NCBI GenBank assembly: GCA_028015205.1
Contig: CM051516.1
Coordinates: 31,324,230-31,388,229, forward strand
Origin: Mytilisepta virgata
Taxonomy: Eukaryota; Mollusca; Bivalvia; Mytilida; Mytilidae
Reading direction: 5' to 3'
DNA: 64,000 bases
Below the pieces are notes generated by a model. The model searched no databases. It was not told where the DNA came from and saw only the letters and a list, made by a program, of their open reading frames with translations. This document shows, in pieces, positions 54,839 to 64,000 of the stretch. Made by a program: the position numbers and the translations under genes. Numbering within the stretch: the first letter of the stretch is position 1; each line of letters begins with the position of its first letter.

Positions 54839-56322
54839 CGACTCCATTAATTATCCTCAGTTTCAGAGAAATGTACCCCCAGAATTTTATTCATTATTAG
54901 AGTTGGTAAAGTTTGACTACATGATGAATAAATAATAAAGTATTATTATTTACAGTATTTATATAACGCATTATCTAATTAAAAATTACTCTAAACGCTT
55001 TACAATTAAGCAAAACACACATAATTACAGGAAATGATAAACAAAAACAAAAAACAAAAACAAAAACAAAAACAATTCACAAATTATTTAAGAGTAAAAA
55101 AATAAATAATGCAAAAGGAAACAAAACTATTTTAAAATGTTAACCATAAATATATCTAATAAAATTATACTGTGTGAAAAAAAAATAACATAAAACACTA
55201 AACGTCCGATAAAAAACCTCAACGAAATAATAATTCATAGCAATTAGAACCAAAATTATTCAGAAAAAGAAAATTAGAACCTACACAGTGGAAATTAAAA
55301 AATATAATATGAAAATATGATTATCAAATTATAGACAGTAACTGACAAAAAAAATAATGTATGCTAAATGTCACTGAAAATCTGTAAAAAAAAACAAAAT
55401 GATATCAAAGTTCATAAAAAGTCATGATAAGCTATTCTAAATAAATGAGTTTTCAGTTTAGATTTAAAAATATCAACAGCCTAAAACCCTTAAGTCACCG
55501 AGAAGATTGTTCCAGAGAGTAGAAGCTGCCATGTCGAATCGTCGAGCATGACTATACGACTTTGTTTTCACTCGTAGTGTCTGAATTCTCATAGAATTTT
55601 CAGATCGTAGCGATCTTGTCGGCTTGTATACAGTCAAAAGATCTTGTAGATATACGAGAGCTATGCTATGAAGAGATTTAAAAACGTACCCAAGAAGTTT
55701 GTACTGACAACGAAATTTAACAGGTAACCAATGAAGTTCTATCAATACTGGTGTTATATGGTCGTATTTCTTTCGACGAGCTATCAAATGTCTCAGATTA
55801 TATGTAATATTCAACGGAAGAGGATAGATTTTAGTTTAATAAAATGCGAAAAAATTAACTGATTTTGCTTTTGACAACAAACTGGGACATGTATTCACAT
55901 GTGGCGTGTAAAATTGTGACCGGGATAATAGGCACCTGGACTGGTAAATTAAATTGCGGAAAAAAGAGGCGGAAAGGTATACCTGTTTTTTCACATATGT
56001 AATGGTATTTCATGCATAATCTGAAAAATTAAGCCCAATTGGATTGAAACGCTGTATCAGACCTCAATTTTAAAACGAAATGGAGTGAAATTGAACATTT
56101 TAAAAGCTTTTTTATGAAATTTTTGAAATTTTGCTATGCCAACTAGGTTTCCATGGATATTTTTTATTTATTTTATCATGATTGAAACAATGCTAACATA
56201 ATGGCCTTTCAGAATATATATACATGTATATGGGTATTATTTACTCTGAAGATGACACAAGACCATGACATTTGTAAGCTCACTTCACGGAGAAAATGGT
56301 ACTTTTACTTTATGGAGTCTAA
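54839..56322. mobile_element. hAT-like non-autonomous DNA transposon, copy 2
   Basis: It is flanked on both sides by CCATAGTT (54831-54838 and 56323-56330), a perfect 8-bp duplication. Ends are CGACTCCATTAATTATC and TTTATGGAGTCTAA. Relative to copy 1 (6575-7199) it is inverted and agrees along its length, except for an inserted LINE at about 54940-55808. Without the insert it would be about 0.6 kb. No transposase ORF. Confidence 0.88.
54940..55814 (-). mobile_element. L2/CR1-like LINE 3' fragment inside the hAT-like element
   Basis: On the minus strand the frame 55473-55814 reads KKYDHITPVLIELHWLPVKF, then YKLLGYVFKSLHS and STLWNNLLGDLRVL. This is the C-terminal RT-proximal region typical of L2/CR1-type LINEs. 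A long 3' UTR follows with 'gcgttatataaatactg' and an ATAATA-type tail. The first 5 kb or so of the element are missing. Confidence 0.82.
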
Positions 56323-56469
56323 CCATAGTTATCCAAGTCCGCGGGCTCGTTTCACCATGAGTTCCCACAACCAATGCATTCCCTTGTATCGTACACCATA
56401 TACAAAGATAGTATAGTATAGTTTTATTCAGGCAAATTCAAGCACATGTTCAAAAATTTACAAGACAAG

Positions 56470-56507
<38 letters not shown>

Positions 56508-58084
56508 TTATGAAATAGTATCATAATATATTTTAAAAACAGTGCTTAGAAAAAAGCCTTGGATATCCCATAAAAGTTTACAATTGTATAGCTTATTTCC
56601 AATGAGGTCACTTGTTTGAAAATATACAAAAATTATGTTTCAATTAATTGTTAAAATTTGACTTTCACCAAAAAAAAAGAGATCAACTGTTTTTTTTTAA
56701 AACATATAAATAATCTCCAGTTTCTATATTTATTGCTTTTATTTTTAAATGTTCTTTAACTGCAGTCTTAAAGGCAGATCTTTTCGATATGTTTTTTTTT
56801 TATATTGGATGGTAGATTGTTGTATAGTCTTGTAAAGCATTATAGACTAAGCTGTTTTTATTACAGTTTTTAATATTTGGTACAAAATAATTATTATATG
56901 CAGCACTTATGGTATTATGATTATTTAAATCAAAATTTTCGAACTAATAATCTGGAACATGTCCATGATAAACATTGACTACATGGTTTAATCTAAGTTT
57001 ACTAACTCTATCTTTTACACATAGCATATTGACTTTGTCTAAAATATCACATGTAATTCTACTCCTTGGACCCAGACCAGGGATGAATCTCACTACCTTG
57101 TTCTGTACAACTTGCATTTTTTTTGTCATCCCATGGATTACTATACCACGAAGAGCAAGAATAATCGAAATAGCGTTGTATTAGAGCTGATGTGAGAGTC
57201 ATACTTGATCTATTATCCAAACATTTTGCATTACTTTATAAAAATCTTAATCCTGCATTAACCTTTTTATGATATTGGAAACTATTTGTTTACAATTTAA
57301 AAAATTATCAAAGTGAACTCCAAAACATTTGACACAATTTGTCGATTTGATAAGGTGATCATTACATTTGACCTGAAAATTAATATTTTGCCGAATCTTT
57401 TTTTGGAGGTCCAAAAGCATACATTCAGTTTTTCCCAATTTTGTAGAAATAATGTCTGGGGTTTTATGAGTATATGAACTAGCGCTATCATCAGCATATA
57501 AAATTAATTTACAGTCTTCATCAATACTGATTGACATATCATTAATATATGTTAAAAATAACAGCGGCCAAAATACTTCCTTTGGGGACACCACATGTGA
57601 CTTCCATGGGGTTCGACATAACACTATCTAAAGATACAAATCAGAAAGGTAAGATCTAGACCATTCTACAGATTGAACACCCATAACTTCAAGTTTTGAA
57701 CATAAAATATTGTGGTCGACATTGTCAAACGCTTTTTGCAGATCTAACATAATAATTCCTGTATAATTACCATTTGAATTTTTTGTTCTTATTTAATCTA
57801 ATAAATGTATAAGACATGTATCAGTAGAGTATTTACCTCTGGGACCTGATTGAAATTCAAATAACATTTTTTTCTTTCGTAAAAACTCTGATAATTGGTT
57901 ATAAACACTCCTTTCAAGAACGATACAATGCTAAGTATACTGACAGGTCTATAATTACTATTATTATAATATTGTATAATTCAAAAGCTGTCATTTGTCA
58001 AAATAGATCACATGGTCAACCTGTAAAAAGCTTGTAAAATAGGTGTTTCCGTAAATATAATTAAAAATGTTGAAAGACTAAGAG

Positions 58085-58157
58085 TTTATCGACCTGATGA
58101 AATTATATCGACCTCGCACTTCGTCCTCAGTCGATATAATTTCATCAGGTCGATAAA
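58085..58157. mobile_element. Perfect 28-bp foldback inside the LINE
   Basis: TTTATCGACCTGATGAAATT...ATCGAC (58085-58112) and its exact reverse complement (58130-58157) flank a 17-nt GC-rich loop (CTCGCACTTCGTCCTCA). It is inserted in LINE-derived sequence. Confidence 0.85.
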
Positions 58158-58696
58158 ACATGTATCGACTTCCTCTAAAGGCTATAATTGTATAACATAT
58201 AGAGCACTATTCTTTTTAAATAAAGGTTTTACTATTGCATATTTCATACTATTTGGAACAACCCCAGTCAAAATTGATTGATTTATAATTGCTGTGATTG
58301 GCTTTTGCAAGGACGTATAACTAACATATACGTCCTTGGCTTTTGTAATATACTAGCACCATCCTTGGTTAATTTTGCAGGTATTTCATCTACACCAGTG
58401 CCCTTTGTAATATTGAGCGACGACAATTCCTTATACACAAAATCTTCAGTTACAGGTTTCAATAAAAATTTCATATCATTAGGATGTCTCGTTTTATAAT
58501 TTTTTTTTAAATATATGATACAACACTAAATATGCCTTTGGGTATTTTTTTTTTCTAAACCTGCTGCTACAGTTGTAAAAAAAAGTATTGAAATGATCAG
58601 CAATGGTCTTAGAGTCATGACAACATTCATTATTGATGTTAAGTACAATACTAGTTTCTTGAACTTTTTTTATAACAAAGATCTTTCAAATGACTC

Positions 58697-58787
58697 CATA
58701 GTTTCTTTGGGCCATCTTTATTTTCTTCAATTTTATCAGAAAAGTTTCTTGGGCCATCTTTATTTTCTTCAATTTTATCAGAAAAAT
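58697..58787. repeat. ~43-bp tandem duplication in the LINE
   Basis: The words GTTTCTTGGGCCATC or GTTTCTTTGGGCCATC, then TTTATTTTCTTCAATTTTAT and CAGAAAA, occur twice in direct succession. This is a local duplication after insertion. Confidence 0.85.
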
Positions 58788-59068
58788 ATTGATCTAGCCT
58801 ATTTTATTTTTCTCTGAACTTTATTTCTTAGTTTACAAAAATAGTTTTAATCACTTTCATCTTTACTTTTATTATAAGAAGACAAATAACTATTTATTTC
58901 ATAAATTAAATTCAAAATCGATGATGTCATCCAGGGCTCAGTTTTTTGTTTTACTCTTACTTCCTTAATCGGAGCCACTTTGTCAAGCACATTTTAAATA
59001 ATTTTTCTAAAATAATTCCACTTTTCCTATACTAAATTAGATGTTTGAAACTCATTCCAATTAACATT

Positions 59069-60023
59069 TTTAGCTCACCTGACCTGAAATTCCCGACTTC
59101 CAACCGACATGGCTGCTATTACTAAAAATAGAAAAAGGGGGTGAATTTCAAAAATCTTCTTATATGAAACTACAAGGCCAGTTGGAATCAAAGTTGGCAG
59201 TAATTGTTCTTAGGAGATTCTCTTTCAGAAATATGTCCAATGACCCGTACTGTTAACAAAGATGGCCGCCACAGCCATACTTAGTTTAACATAGGGCCCT
59301 ATGGGAAAATTCATTGAAAAATAATCTTGTCTTAAACCATTTGACCAATTGGAACCAGACTTGGCAGCAATGGTCCTTAAATGGTCCTCTTACAGAGGTG
59401 TGTCCAATGACCTGGACTGTCAACCAAGATGGCCGCCACAACTGAACTTAGTTTAACATAGGGCCCTATAGGAAAATTCATTGGAAAATCTTGTCTGAAA
59501 CCAGTTGACATATTGGAGCAGGACTTGGCAGCATTGGTCCTTAGGAGGTCCTTTTTCAGAAATGTGTCTGATTTCGTGGACTTTGAATCCAGATGGCCAC
59601 AGCAGAACTTAGTTTAACATAGGACCCTATGGGAAATTCACTCAAAAATTTTCTCGTCTGAAACCACTAAGCCAATTAAAATTAGACTTGGTAGCAATGG
59701 ACCTTAGATGGTCCTCTTTCAGAATTTTGTGCGATGACCAGACTGTCAACCAAGATGGCCGCCACATCCGAACTTAGTTTAACATAGGGCCCTATGGAAA
59801 CATTCATTGAAAAATCTTCTTGTCTGAAACCACTTGACATATTGGAGCCAGACTTGGCAGCATTGGTCCTTAGGAGGTCCTCTTTCAGAAATGTGTCCAA
59901 TCACCCGGATTGTCAACCAAGATGGCTGCCACACCGATCTTTGTTAAATACTGGACCCGATAGGAAAATTCATTTAAAAATTTTGTGTGAAACCGCTTAG
60001 CCAGTTGGAACAAGACTTTGCTG
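59069..60023 (+). mobile_element. Family A element, 3' end replaced by Polinton-like DNA
   Basis: It starts TTTTTAGCTCACCTGACCTG at 59067, with palindrome partner and microsatellite missing. Five units of about 180 bp follow ('cttcttgtctgaaaccacttgac', 'ggtccttaggaggtcctctttcagaaatgtgtcc', 'caagatggccgccaca'), closely related to 440-1240. It stops within a unit at about 60023 ('gccagttggaacaagactttgctg'). Confidence 0.72.
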
Positions 60024-60044
60024 GTTTGAATGATACGCTTGGTT

Positions 60045-60254
60045 TCATGCAACCCCTAGTGCCCGCTGTAGCAGTTGGTAAATGGGCTGATGAAGTGATT
60101 TCCCGAAAACATACAAGAGATCATAGTCGAACCAAACCTCGGGGAGAAGGTTGTTCAACAGCGTCGTCTTGCTGCAGTCCGACTTCCCGATAATCAGATC
60201 CCTATGTGGGAGGAGGAAGTAATTGCGCCTGTTTGGGGAAGTATCAACGTCCAT
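60045..60254 (-). pseudogene. Packaging ATPase, N-terminal fragment
   Basis: 70 codons from ATG at 60254. The P-loop reads DLIIGKSDCSKTTLLNNLL, where the usual second Gly of G-x-x-x-x-G-K-(S/T) is changed (G-K-S-D-C-S-K-T). It is followed by FDYDLLYVFGKSLHQPIYQ, typical of the Polinton/adintovirus genome-packaging ATPase (FtsK/HerA group). The stop at 60045 and the joint with family A at 60024 remove the Walker B part. Confidence 0.75.
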
Positions 60255-60270
60255 TTATTTAAATAAAACA

Positions 60271-60570
60271 ATGTTCTACTGCGTAAAATGTCAAAAGAAG
60301 ACTGACACGGTGAATTTGGTGACGTAATGACTAGCAACGGGCGGATGCGGAAGGTTGGCACCTGTGCTATTTGTGACTCCAGGACGTCTCAGTTCGTCGC
60401 TGCCACCGGCGAGGGGCTCATGAACAAGCTGGTCAACTGATTACCGATGGAGATGCATCTACCCAGTCACAACTTCACCGGGCCGGGGACCAAACTTTGC
60501 AAGCGGTTGAACGCTGCTTGAACCCTAAAGGTTTTGTCGATACCCATCAACAGTGTCGATCAGGCCTTCG
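60271..60570 (+). pseudogene. Zinc-ribbon / phospholipase-A2-like protein remnant
   Basis: Begins MFYCVKCQKKTDTVNL at 60271. After a stop and frameshift it continues with CAICDSRTSQF (second Cys pair), then MHLPSHNFTGPGTKL. That last motif is the start of the PLA2-like fold found in parvovirus- and Polinton-type virion proteins. Stops lie at 60325, 60438 and 60519. The catalytic His-Asp part is absent because the frame runs directly into integrase sequence near 60566. Divergent from the ATPase. Confidence 0.65.
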
Positions 60571-61302
60571 CCCAGGACAACAAGGGTTACAAGTTCATCC
60601 TAAGCACCATCGATGTTTTATCCAAGTCCGGCTGGTTTGTACCACTCAAATACAATAAGGGTTCTGGAACCATAACGGAGATGTACCACCCATGCAGCCA
60701 CCGCGATTTCGTGCGGGCGACAAAGTCCGAATTATCAAGAAAAAAGCACACTTGAAAAAGGGATACAAACCCCGCTGGACCTACGAGGTGTTCACCGTTT
60801 CCCAGGTGCCGAACACTCAACCGCCGACCTACCGCCTCAATTACTTCAACGACTAGGAGATGCAGGGATCCTTCAACAAACCCGAACTTCAGAAGACCGA
60901 TCAAGACATTCATCCTGAGCATCATCGATGTTTTATCCAATCCGGCTGGTTTGTACCACTCAAAGACGATAAGGGTTCTGGAACCTTTACGGAGATGTAC
61001 CACCAATGCAGCCACCGCGATATCGTGCGGGCGACAAAGTCTGAATTTCCAAGAAAAAAAAGCACACTTGAAAATGGATACAAACCCCGCTGGACCTGGG
61101 AGATGTTCGCCGTTTCCCAGGTGCCGAACAATCAACCGCCGACCTACCGCCTCAATTAATTCAACCACTAGGAGATCCAGGGATCCTTCTACGAACCCAA
61201 AATTCAGAAGACCGATCAAGACGTCTATCGCGTCGAAAATATCTTGCGTCGGCGATCTCCACGTCAAATGAAAGGGGTACCCTGCGGAATTAACTCTTAA
61301 GT
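60566..61302 (+). pseudogene. Polinton integrase remnant with ~315-bp tandem duplication
   Basis: NKGYKFILSTIDVLSKSGWF is the beginning of the DDE (retroviral-type) integrase core with its first Asp. After an internal deletion the C-terminal domain follows (GYKPRWTYEVFTVSQVP, PPTYRLN, then QGSFNKPELQKTDQD). The whole piece is repeated: 60590-60905 recurs at 60905-61220 with about 8-10% difference. Only the second copy reaches the natural end (VYRVENILRRRSPRQMK, TAA at 61302). Most of the catalytic core is missing in both. Confidence 0.85.
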
Positions 61303-61333
61303 CAAATCTTAGTACCTGCAGTAGAGGTGCAAG

Positions 61334-61363
61334 TTTTCCAGTCCTGACGATAGGACTGGAAAA
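61334..61363. terminator. Perfect hairpin between convergent genes
   Basis: TTTTCCAGTCCT and AGGACTGGAAAA form a perfect 12-bp stem with loop GACGAT. It lies 31 bp after the integrase stop and 11 bp before the stop of the minus-strand frame at 61374. Placement suggests a bidirectional 3'-end signal of the Polinton-like element; function is inferred. Confidence 0.5.
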
Positions 61364-61373
61364 TTGTGTGAAG

Positions 61374-61562
61374 TTACCCTAGTAGTTTCTTAATGTTATC
61401 GATATACCGATCCTCCTCAGATACAGCATCGAGCTCGCGCTGTGACCTACCTTTGATTTTCTGATCGAGGGCGTTCACTTTGCCGGAGATGTTTAAGACC
61501 ATTTCTTTCCAATTCTTTGCATACCATCCTTTTGTGATAGGTTCATCAGCTCTCTTCGCCAC
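61374..61562 (-). pseudogene. Unrecognised Polinton-associated C-terminal piece
   Basis: 62 codons, reading EPITKGWYAKNWKEMVLNIS, then GKVNALDQKIKG, ending in DRYIDNIKKLLG. It is charged and helical-looking. The upstream part of the gene is frameshifted. I do not know the family; position suggests a structural or unknown Polinton protein. Confidence 0.4.
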
Positions 61563-61758
61563 CGGGAGGTTAACAATCGTGTGTCTGCATATCTATATCG
61601 CCATTCATCCCGCCGCCGGCTACAGGCAAACACTTGGCCACATCTTTCTCGATATCGTTTGGACGTTTTCTCTCAGCCTCGAGTGCTTTTGATGTTGCAT
61701 CGTGTGCCACCTCTACTTTATCGATGTCTTTTATACCATCTTTCAATTGTAGATTGAC

Positions 61759-62060
61759 CTATCGTTTTCTCACGGCGTCTGAGCTCTTCGAAGTTTTGAA
61801 ACATTCGCCACAAGGACACAAGTTTCCACGAGTGAGATCCAAACTTGTCCATTTATTTAGTGAGAAAACCGCGTCCTCAAACGACCGGCCTCCCGACAGC
61901 AACTTTAACACATACAAGCAAAAGTAGCCGCACCAAACCGTCATGCGCGTCTCTAGTTTTATCCGTGTTGTATTGTATCTCGGGGTGCAAAAGTTCACAA
62001 TTTCAAAAGGGGGCGGTGCTCCGTAAGTGTCGAAGTAAACCTTTGTCGATTTATCCTTGT
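61759..62060 (-). pseudogene. Adenain-like cysteine protease remnant
   Basis: Coding trace on the minus strand: STKVYFDTYGAPPPFEIVNF at about 62055-61985, then WCGYFCLYVLKLLSGGRSFE in 61759-61998. The Y-F-D-(S/T)-(F/Y)-G-x-x-P-P pattern and the C-G-x-x-C-L active-site region are what one expects of the Polinton/adenovirus maturation protease (Ulp1-like fold). The upstream catalytic His part appears in other frames. Frameshifts make it a remnant. Confidence 0.55.
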
Positions 62061-62278
62061 CCCAGGAACAGCCCAGCTGTCATGATTCAGGATGCCACAT
62101 TCGACACGCCGCGGTTGAAGAGATAAGGCATCGCGCATGAACACGCCACGAAAAGAGGGTATTTTTAATTGCTAGACCGCTTGTTCCAATTCTATGTTCG
62201 TCAACGGCTTATGTGGAAGAATTAAAGTATGATCAACATGTCCATTTATTTTATCAGTTTAATGATGAAGTTATCCAA

Positions 62279-62539
62279 TCAAGTCAGTTGGATGCCATCC
62301 ACGTATTCGTCCAGCAGATCTCGAAATGGTTTATCAAAGCACCATTTCAAAAAACCTTTGACAACATGTATGTCTCCTTCGAAACGCATCTGATTCATAT
62401 TACCTAATATAACACAATATTTAACCCCCCCTCCAATCCATACACACCATCTGTGTCCAGAAATTGCAACGATTCCAAGAGTTCCACCATCCCTAAACAA
62501 TCGAGTCTGATCTATGCTGTTATCAAACCGGAGCTGCAA
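62279..62539 (-). pseudogene. Unrecognised Polinton-associated frame
   Basis: 86 codons including LRFDNSIDQTRLFRDGGTLG and VVKGFLKWCFDKPFRDLL. GC content fits the island. No motif I can assign. Confidence 0.4.
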
Positions 62540-62589
62540 CAGATGCTCAACATAGTTCAGTGTTCAGTCGATCAGTGTTTCAAGCAATG

Positions 62590-62830
62590 TTTTCGCCATT
62601 AATGCATCAAAATAATTCTTGAAACCTCCTTCAACTGCCTTTAGATCTCGATATGAAAAGGGATATTTCTCGCCGATTTAATCATAGAATTGAAGTGTTG
62701 AAATACCTTTTCAGGTTCAAAGCTTTTCACGATCGGACGACCCAACTCATCAAATTCTAAGGATTTAAGCCAAAGGTATTTGACACCCTCTTGTAGAATT
62801 TTCGGTAGTTCTTCCATTGGAAGTCCCTCT
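62590..62830 (-). pseudogene. Unrecognised Polinton-associated frame
   Basis: A trace on the minus strand, EGVKYLWLKSLEFDELGRPI and KSFEPEKVFQHFNSMIKSA, broken by stops at both ends. It lies between the polymerase and the frame at 62279. Function unknown. Confidence 0.35.
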
Positions 62831-62900
62831 TACGCAACCACTTTCATGCATAACTCTTGTAAGTTCATCATCATGCTTACAATCTATCTTTTCACTCCCT

Positions 62901-64000
62901 TTAAGGTCTTGGTTCAATTTTGTAATGTCCATGGGCCAAGGTAGCTATTTTGTCCTCCAGTATGTGACGCTTTGTATCTCCGGCTGATATAGCGATCTTG
63001 TTGATCTCTTCCGTGAACATGGTGAGCAGTCTACTCCTGATGATGTTCATCGACTTGCACACCTGTTGCTGCGTCTCCAAACACGTCCTGTAACCACCGA
63101 AGTTAATATTGCTCTGGATGGCGTTTTTATTCACTCCTTTTGCTTTCTTATGTTCATTATCCTCTACCTTGTATGCATACATCTTTGCGTGCAATCAGAC
63201 GAATTCTATCATGTTCTTCCAACCGCATTCGTCTTTGAACATTCCAACTACCTTTTTGTTTCAAGCGGGGTGATTGGCTGGGTAATTAGACGTGTCGAAC
63301 TTACTGTGCGCATACGAGATCATGTCTTTTTAATATTCTTCTGTCTCGATTTCGTATGCAAGACTGTCCGTGTCCGTAAATAAGAGCTTAGCCTTAAGTT
63401 TGCTGCCATACATTTTTCGCTCAAAGTTGTAATGAAAGTCATACACCAGAATCTTGGATAGTCGAGAATGGCAAATCCCAAGTAAATTGGTTTGTTGAAC
63501 ACCAATTTTTTTCTCATATACCGGTAAACCGCGACCAGTTTGTCAGTAAAAACGGTTCTTTTGTCAAATTTTGGCCTGCCTACTAGTTTCAAAGCTTACT
63601 TCTCAGTGTTCACCAGCTTCACGTCGATTCTTTTTCTGATGTTTTCCATCGTCTTGCCGAACACAGAGTTATTCATCAGCTTAAAAAAGTCCTTCTCGGA
63701 GCCGCTTGTACTTTAGCCCGTAAACATGTGTTTAATCGATGTATTCTTTCAGCCAAGCCCGTTGTTTGAAGCCAATGATCCTATGCACTTCAGCTTCAAT
63801 CCAAGGCAAAGATACTGTTGTAGGTTCCTGTAATGCAGAACATATTTTTCCCTGTTCAATAATCCCGGGACGAGTTTGTGAACCTTGTCTATTTCATTGT
63901 TCTGCTGGACCAAAGGATAGTCGTTGTGGTCATTGTGTAGCTCCGTTTGGTAGGCCAGATCGATCTCCAACCGGTATCCATATTCAGCATCTTCCTCGAT
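62901..64000 (-). pseudogene. Protein-primed DNA polymerase B (Polinton type), broken, 5' end outside the window
   Basis: From the window edge: 63970-63749 has EIDLAYQTELHNDHNDYPL and KLVPGLLNREKYVLHYRNLQ. At about 63690-63640 [15 protein letters not shown] is motif B. 63592-63320 has [17 protein letters not shown] and [17 protein letters not shown]. At about 63395-63345 [15 protein letters not shown] carries catalytic motif C (DTDS). 63194-62901 is the thumb (AKMYAYKVEDNEHKKAKGV, then SAGDTKRHILEDKIATLAHG). The order is right for pPolB, but at least three frame changes and stops occur. It would replicate the element's DNA from a terminal-protein primer. Confidence 0.88.

Larger units (their letters stand above)
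56408..59060 (-). mobile_element. Decayed LINE, minus strand
   Basis: Coding traces run from an endonuclease-RT linker (59030-58920: APIKEVRVKQKTEPWM) through RT pieces at 58283-58474 (TKGTGVDEIPAKLTKDGAS) and 57247-57624 (PLLFLTYINDMSIS, LILYADDSAS) to the C-terminal region at 56944-57129 (QVVQNKVVRFIPGLGPRSRI). Many stops and frameshifts separate them. The catalytic YADD is intact, unlike the copy at 10.4 kb. The 3' end near 56408 is a TATAC-type microsatellite after TGAATAAAAC. An (AT)n tract lies at 56478-56506. Confidence 0.85.
60024..64000. mobile_element. Polinton/Maverick-like (adintovirus-like) remnant 2, runs off the window
   Basis: About 4 kb of GC-richer DNA carries pieces of at least five genes on both strands: packaging ATPase (-), zinc/phospholipase-like protein (+), integrase (+), adenain-like protease (-) and protein-primed DNA polymerase B (-). 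This gene set is characteristic of Polintons and adintoviruses. All frames are broken and part of the integrase is tandemly duplicated, so it is not functional as it stands. Confidence 0.88.

Noticed and set aside
56478..56506. (AT)n tract as a regulatory or origin element
   Set aside because: It is a plain dinucleotide microsatellite inside LINE 3' sequence; nothing else supports a function.
60587..61267. 226-codon minus-strand ORF
   Set aside because: It is antisense to the duplicated integrase remnant and itself repetitive for that reason; the + strand carries recognisable integrase motifs.

Overview
The window is animal nuclear DNA, AT-rich and intron-rich, and crowded with interspersed repeats. 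I think it comes from a bivalve mollusc, probably mussel-like. The reasons are the many copies of short elements with a palindromic head, a (CCGT)n-type microsatellite, 130-330 bp internal units and a hairpin tail (compare the bivalve 'pearl' elements), tRNA-derived SINEs, a DIRS retrotransposon and Polinton/Maverick debris. The species is not established.

The one host gene I can support is a polycystin-1-like gene on the + strand. Six exons (12430-12716, 15190-15747, 21638-21903, 24208-24470, 35757-35910, 36108-37318) join in phase to 2739 nt, or 912 codons plus a stop. They encode a PLAT domain, ten membrane segments, a polycystin/TOP extracellular domain and the channel core. The 5' part of the gene (GPS/GAIN region, first membrane segment) was not found and probably lies upstream of the window. 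The introns, especially the 11.3 kb one at 24471-35756, are full of repeats.

Layout. 1-12.2 kb: repeats, including element families A, B, D and I, a hAT-like non-autonomous element and a dead LINE. 12.4-37.3 kb: the polycystin gene with nested repeats, a 134-bp satellite and foldback elements. 38.99-48.79 kb: one family-A element split by two nested relatives and by a 4,876-bp DIRS-type tyrosine-recombinase retrotransposon (43081-47956, minus strand) whose ends are given by its own internal complementary region. 49.1-52.2 kb: more family A and a ~640-bp tandem duplication. 52.3-53.5 and 60.0-64.0 kb: two GC-richer islands of broken Polinton/Maverick-like (adintovirus-like) genes: protein-primed DNA polymerase B, integrase, packaging ATPase, a zinc/phospholipase-like protein, an adenain-like protease and a capsid-like protein. 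53.5-59.1 kb: family B, a SINE, a second hAT-like element split by an L2-like LINE, and another dead LINE.

The most notable result is a shared layout among sequence-unrelated short element families A, B and C, and partly D and E: head palindrome, CGTCC-rich microsatellite, tandem core, a sub-terminal inverted copy of the head, a 3' hairpin, then CT(A/T)GTTT or a related end. Every copy I could orient, about 20 or more, lies on the + strand. This looks like a Helentron/HINE-type group using T-run targets, but that assignment is inference.
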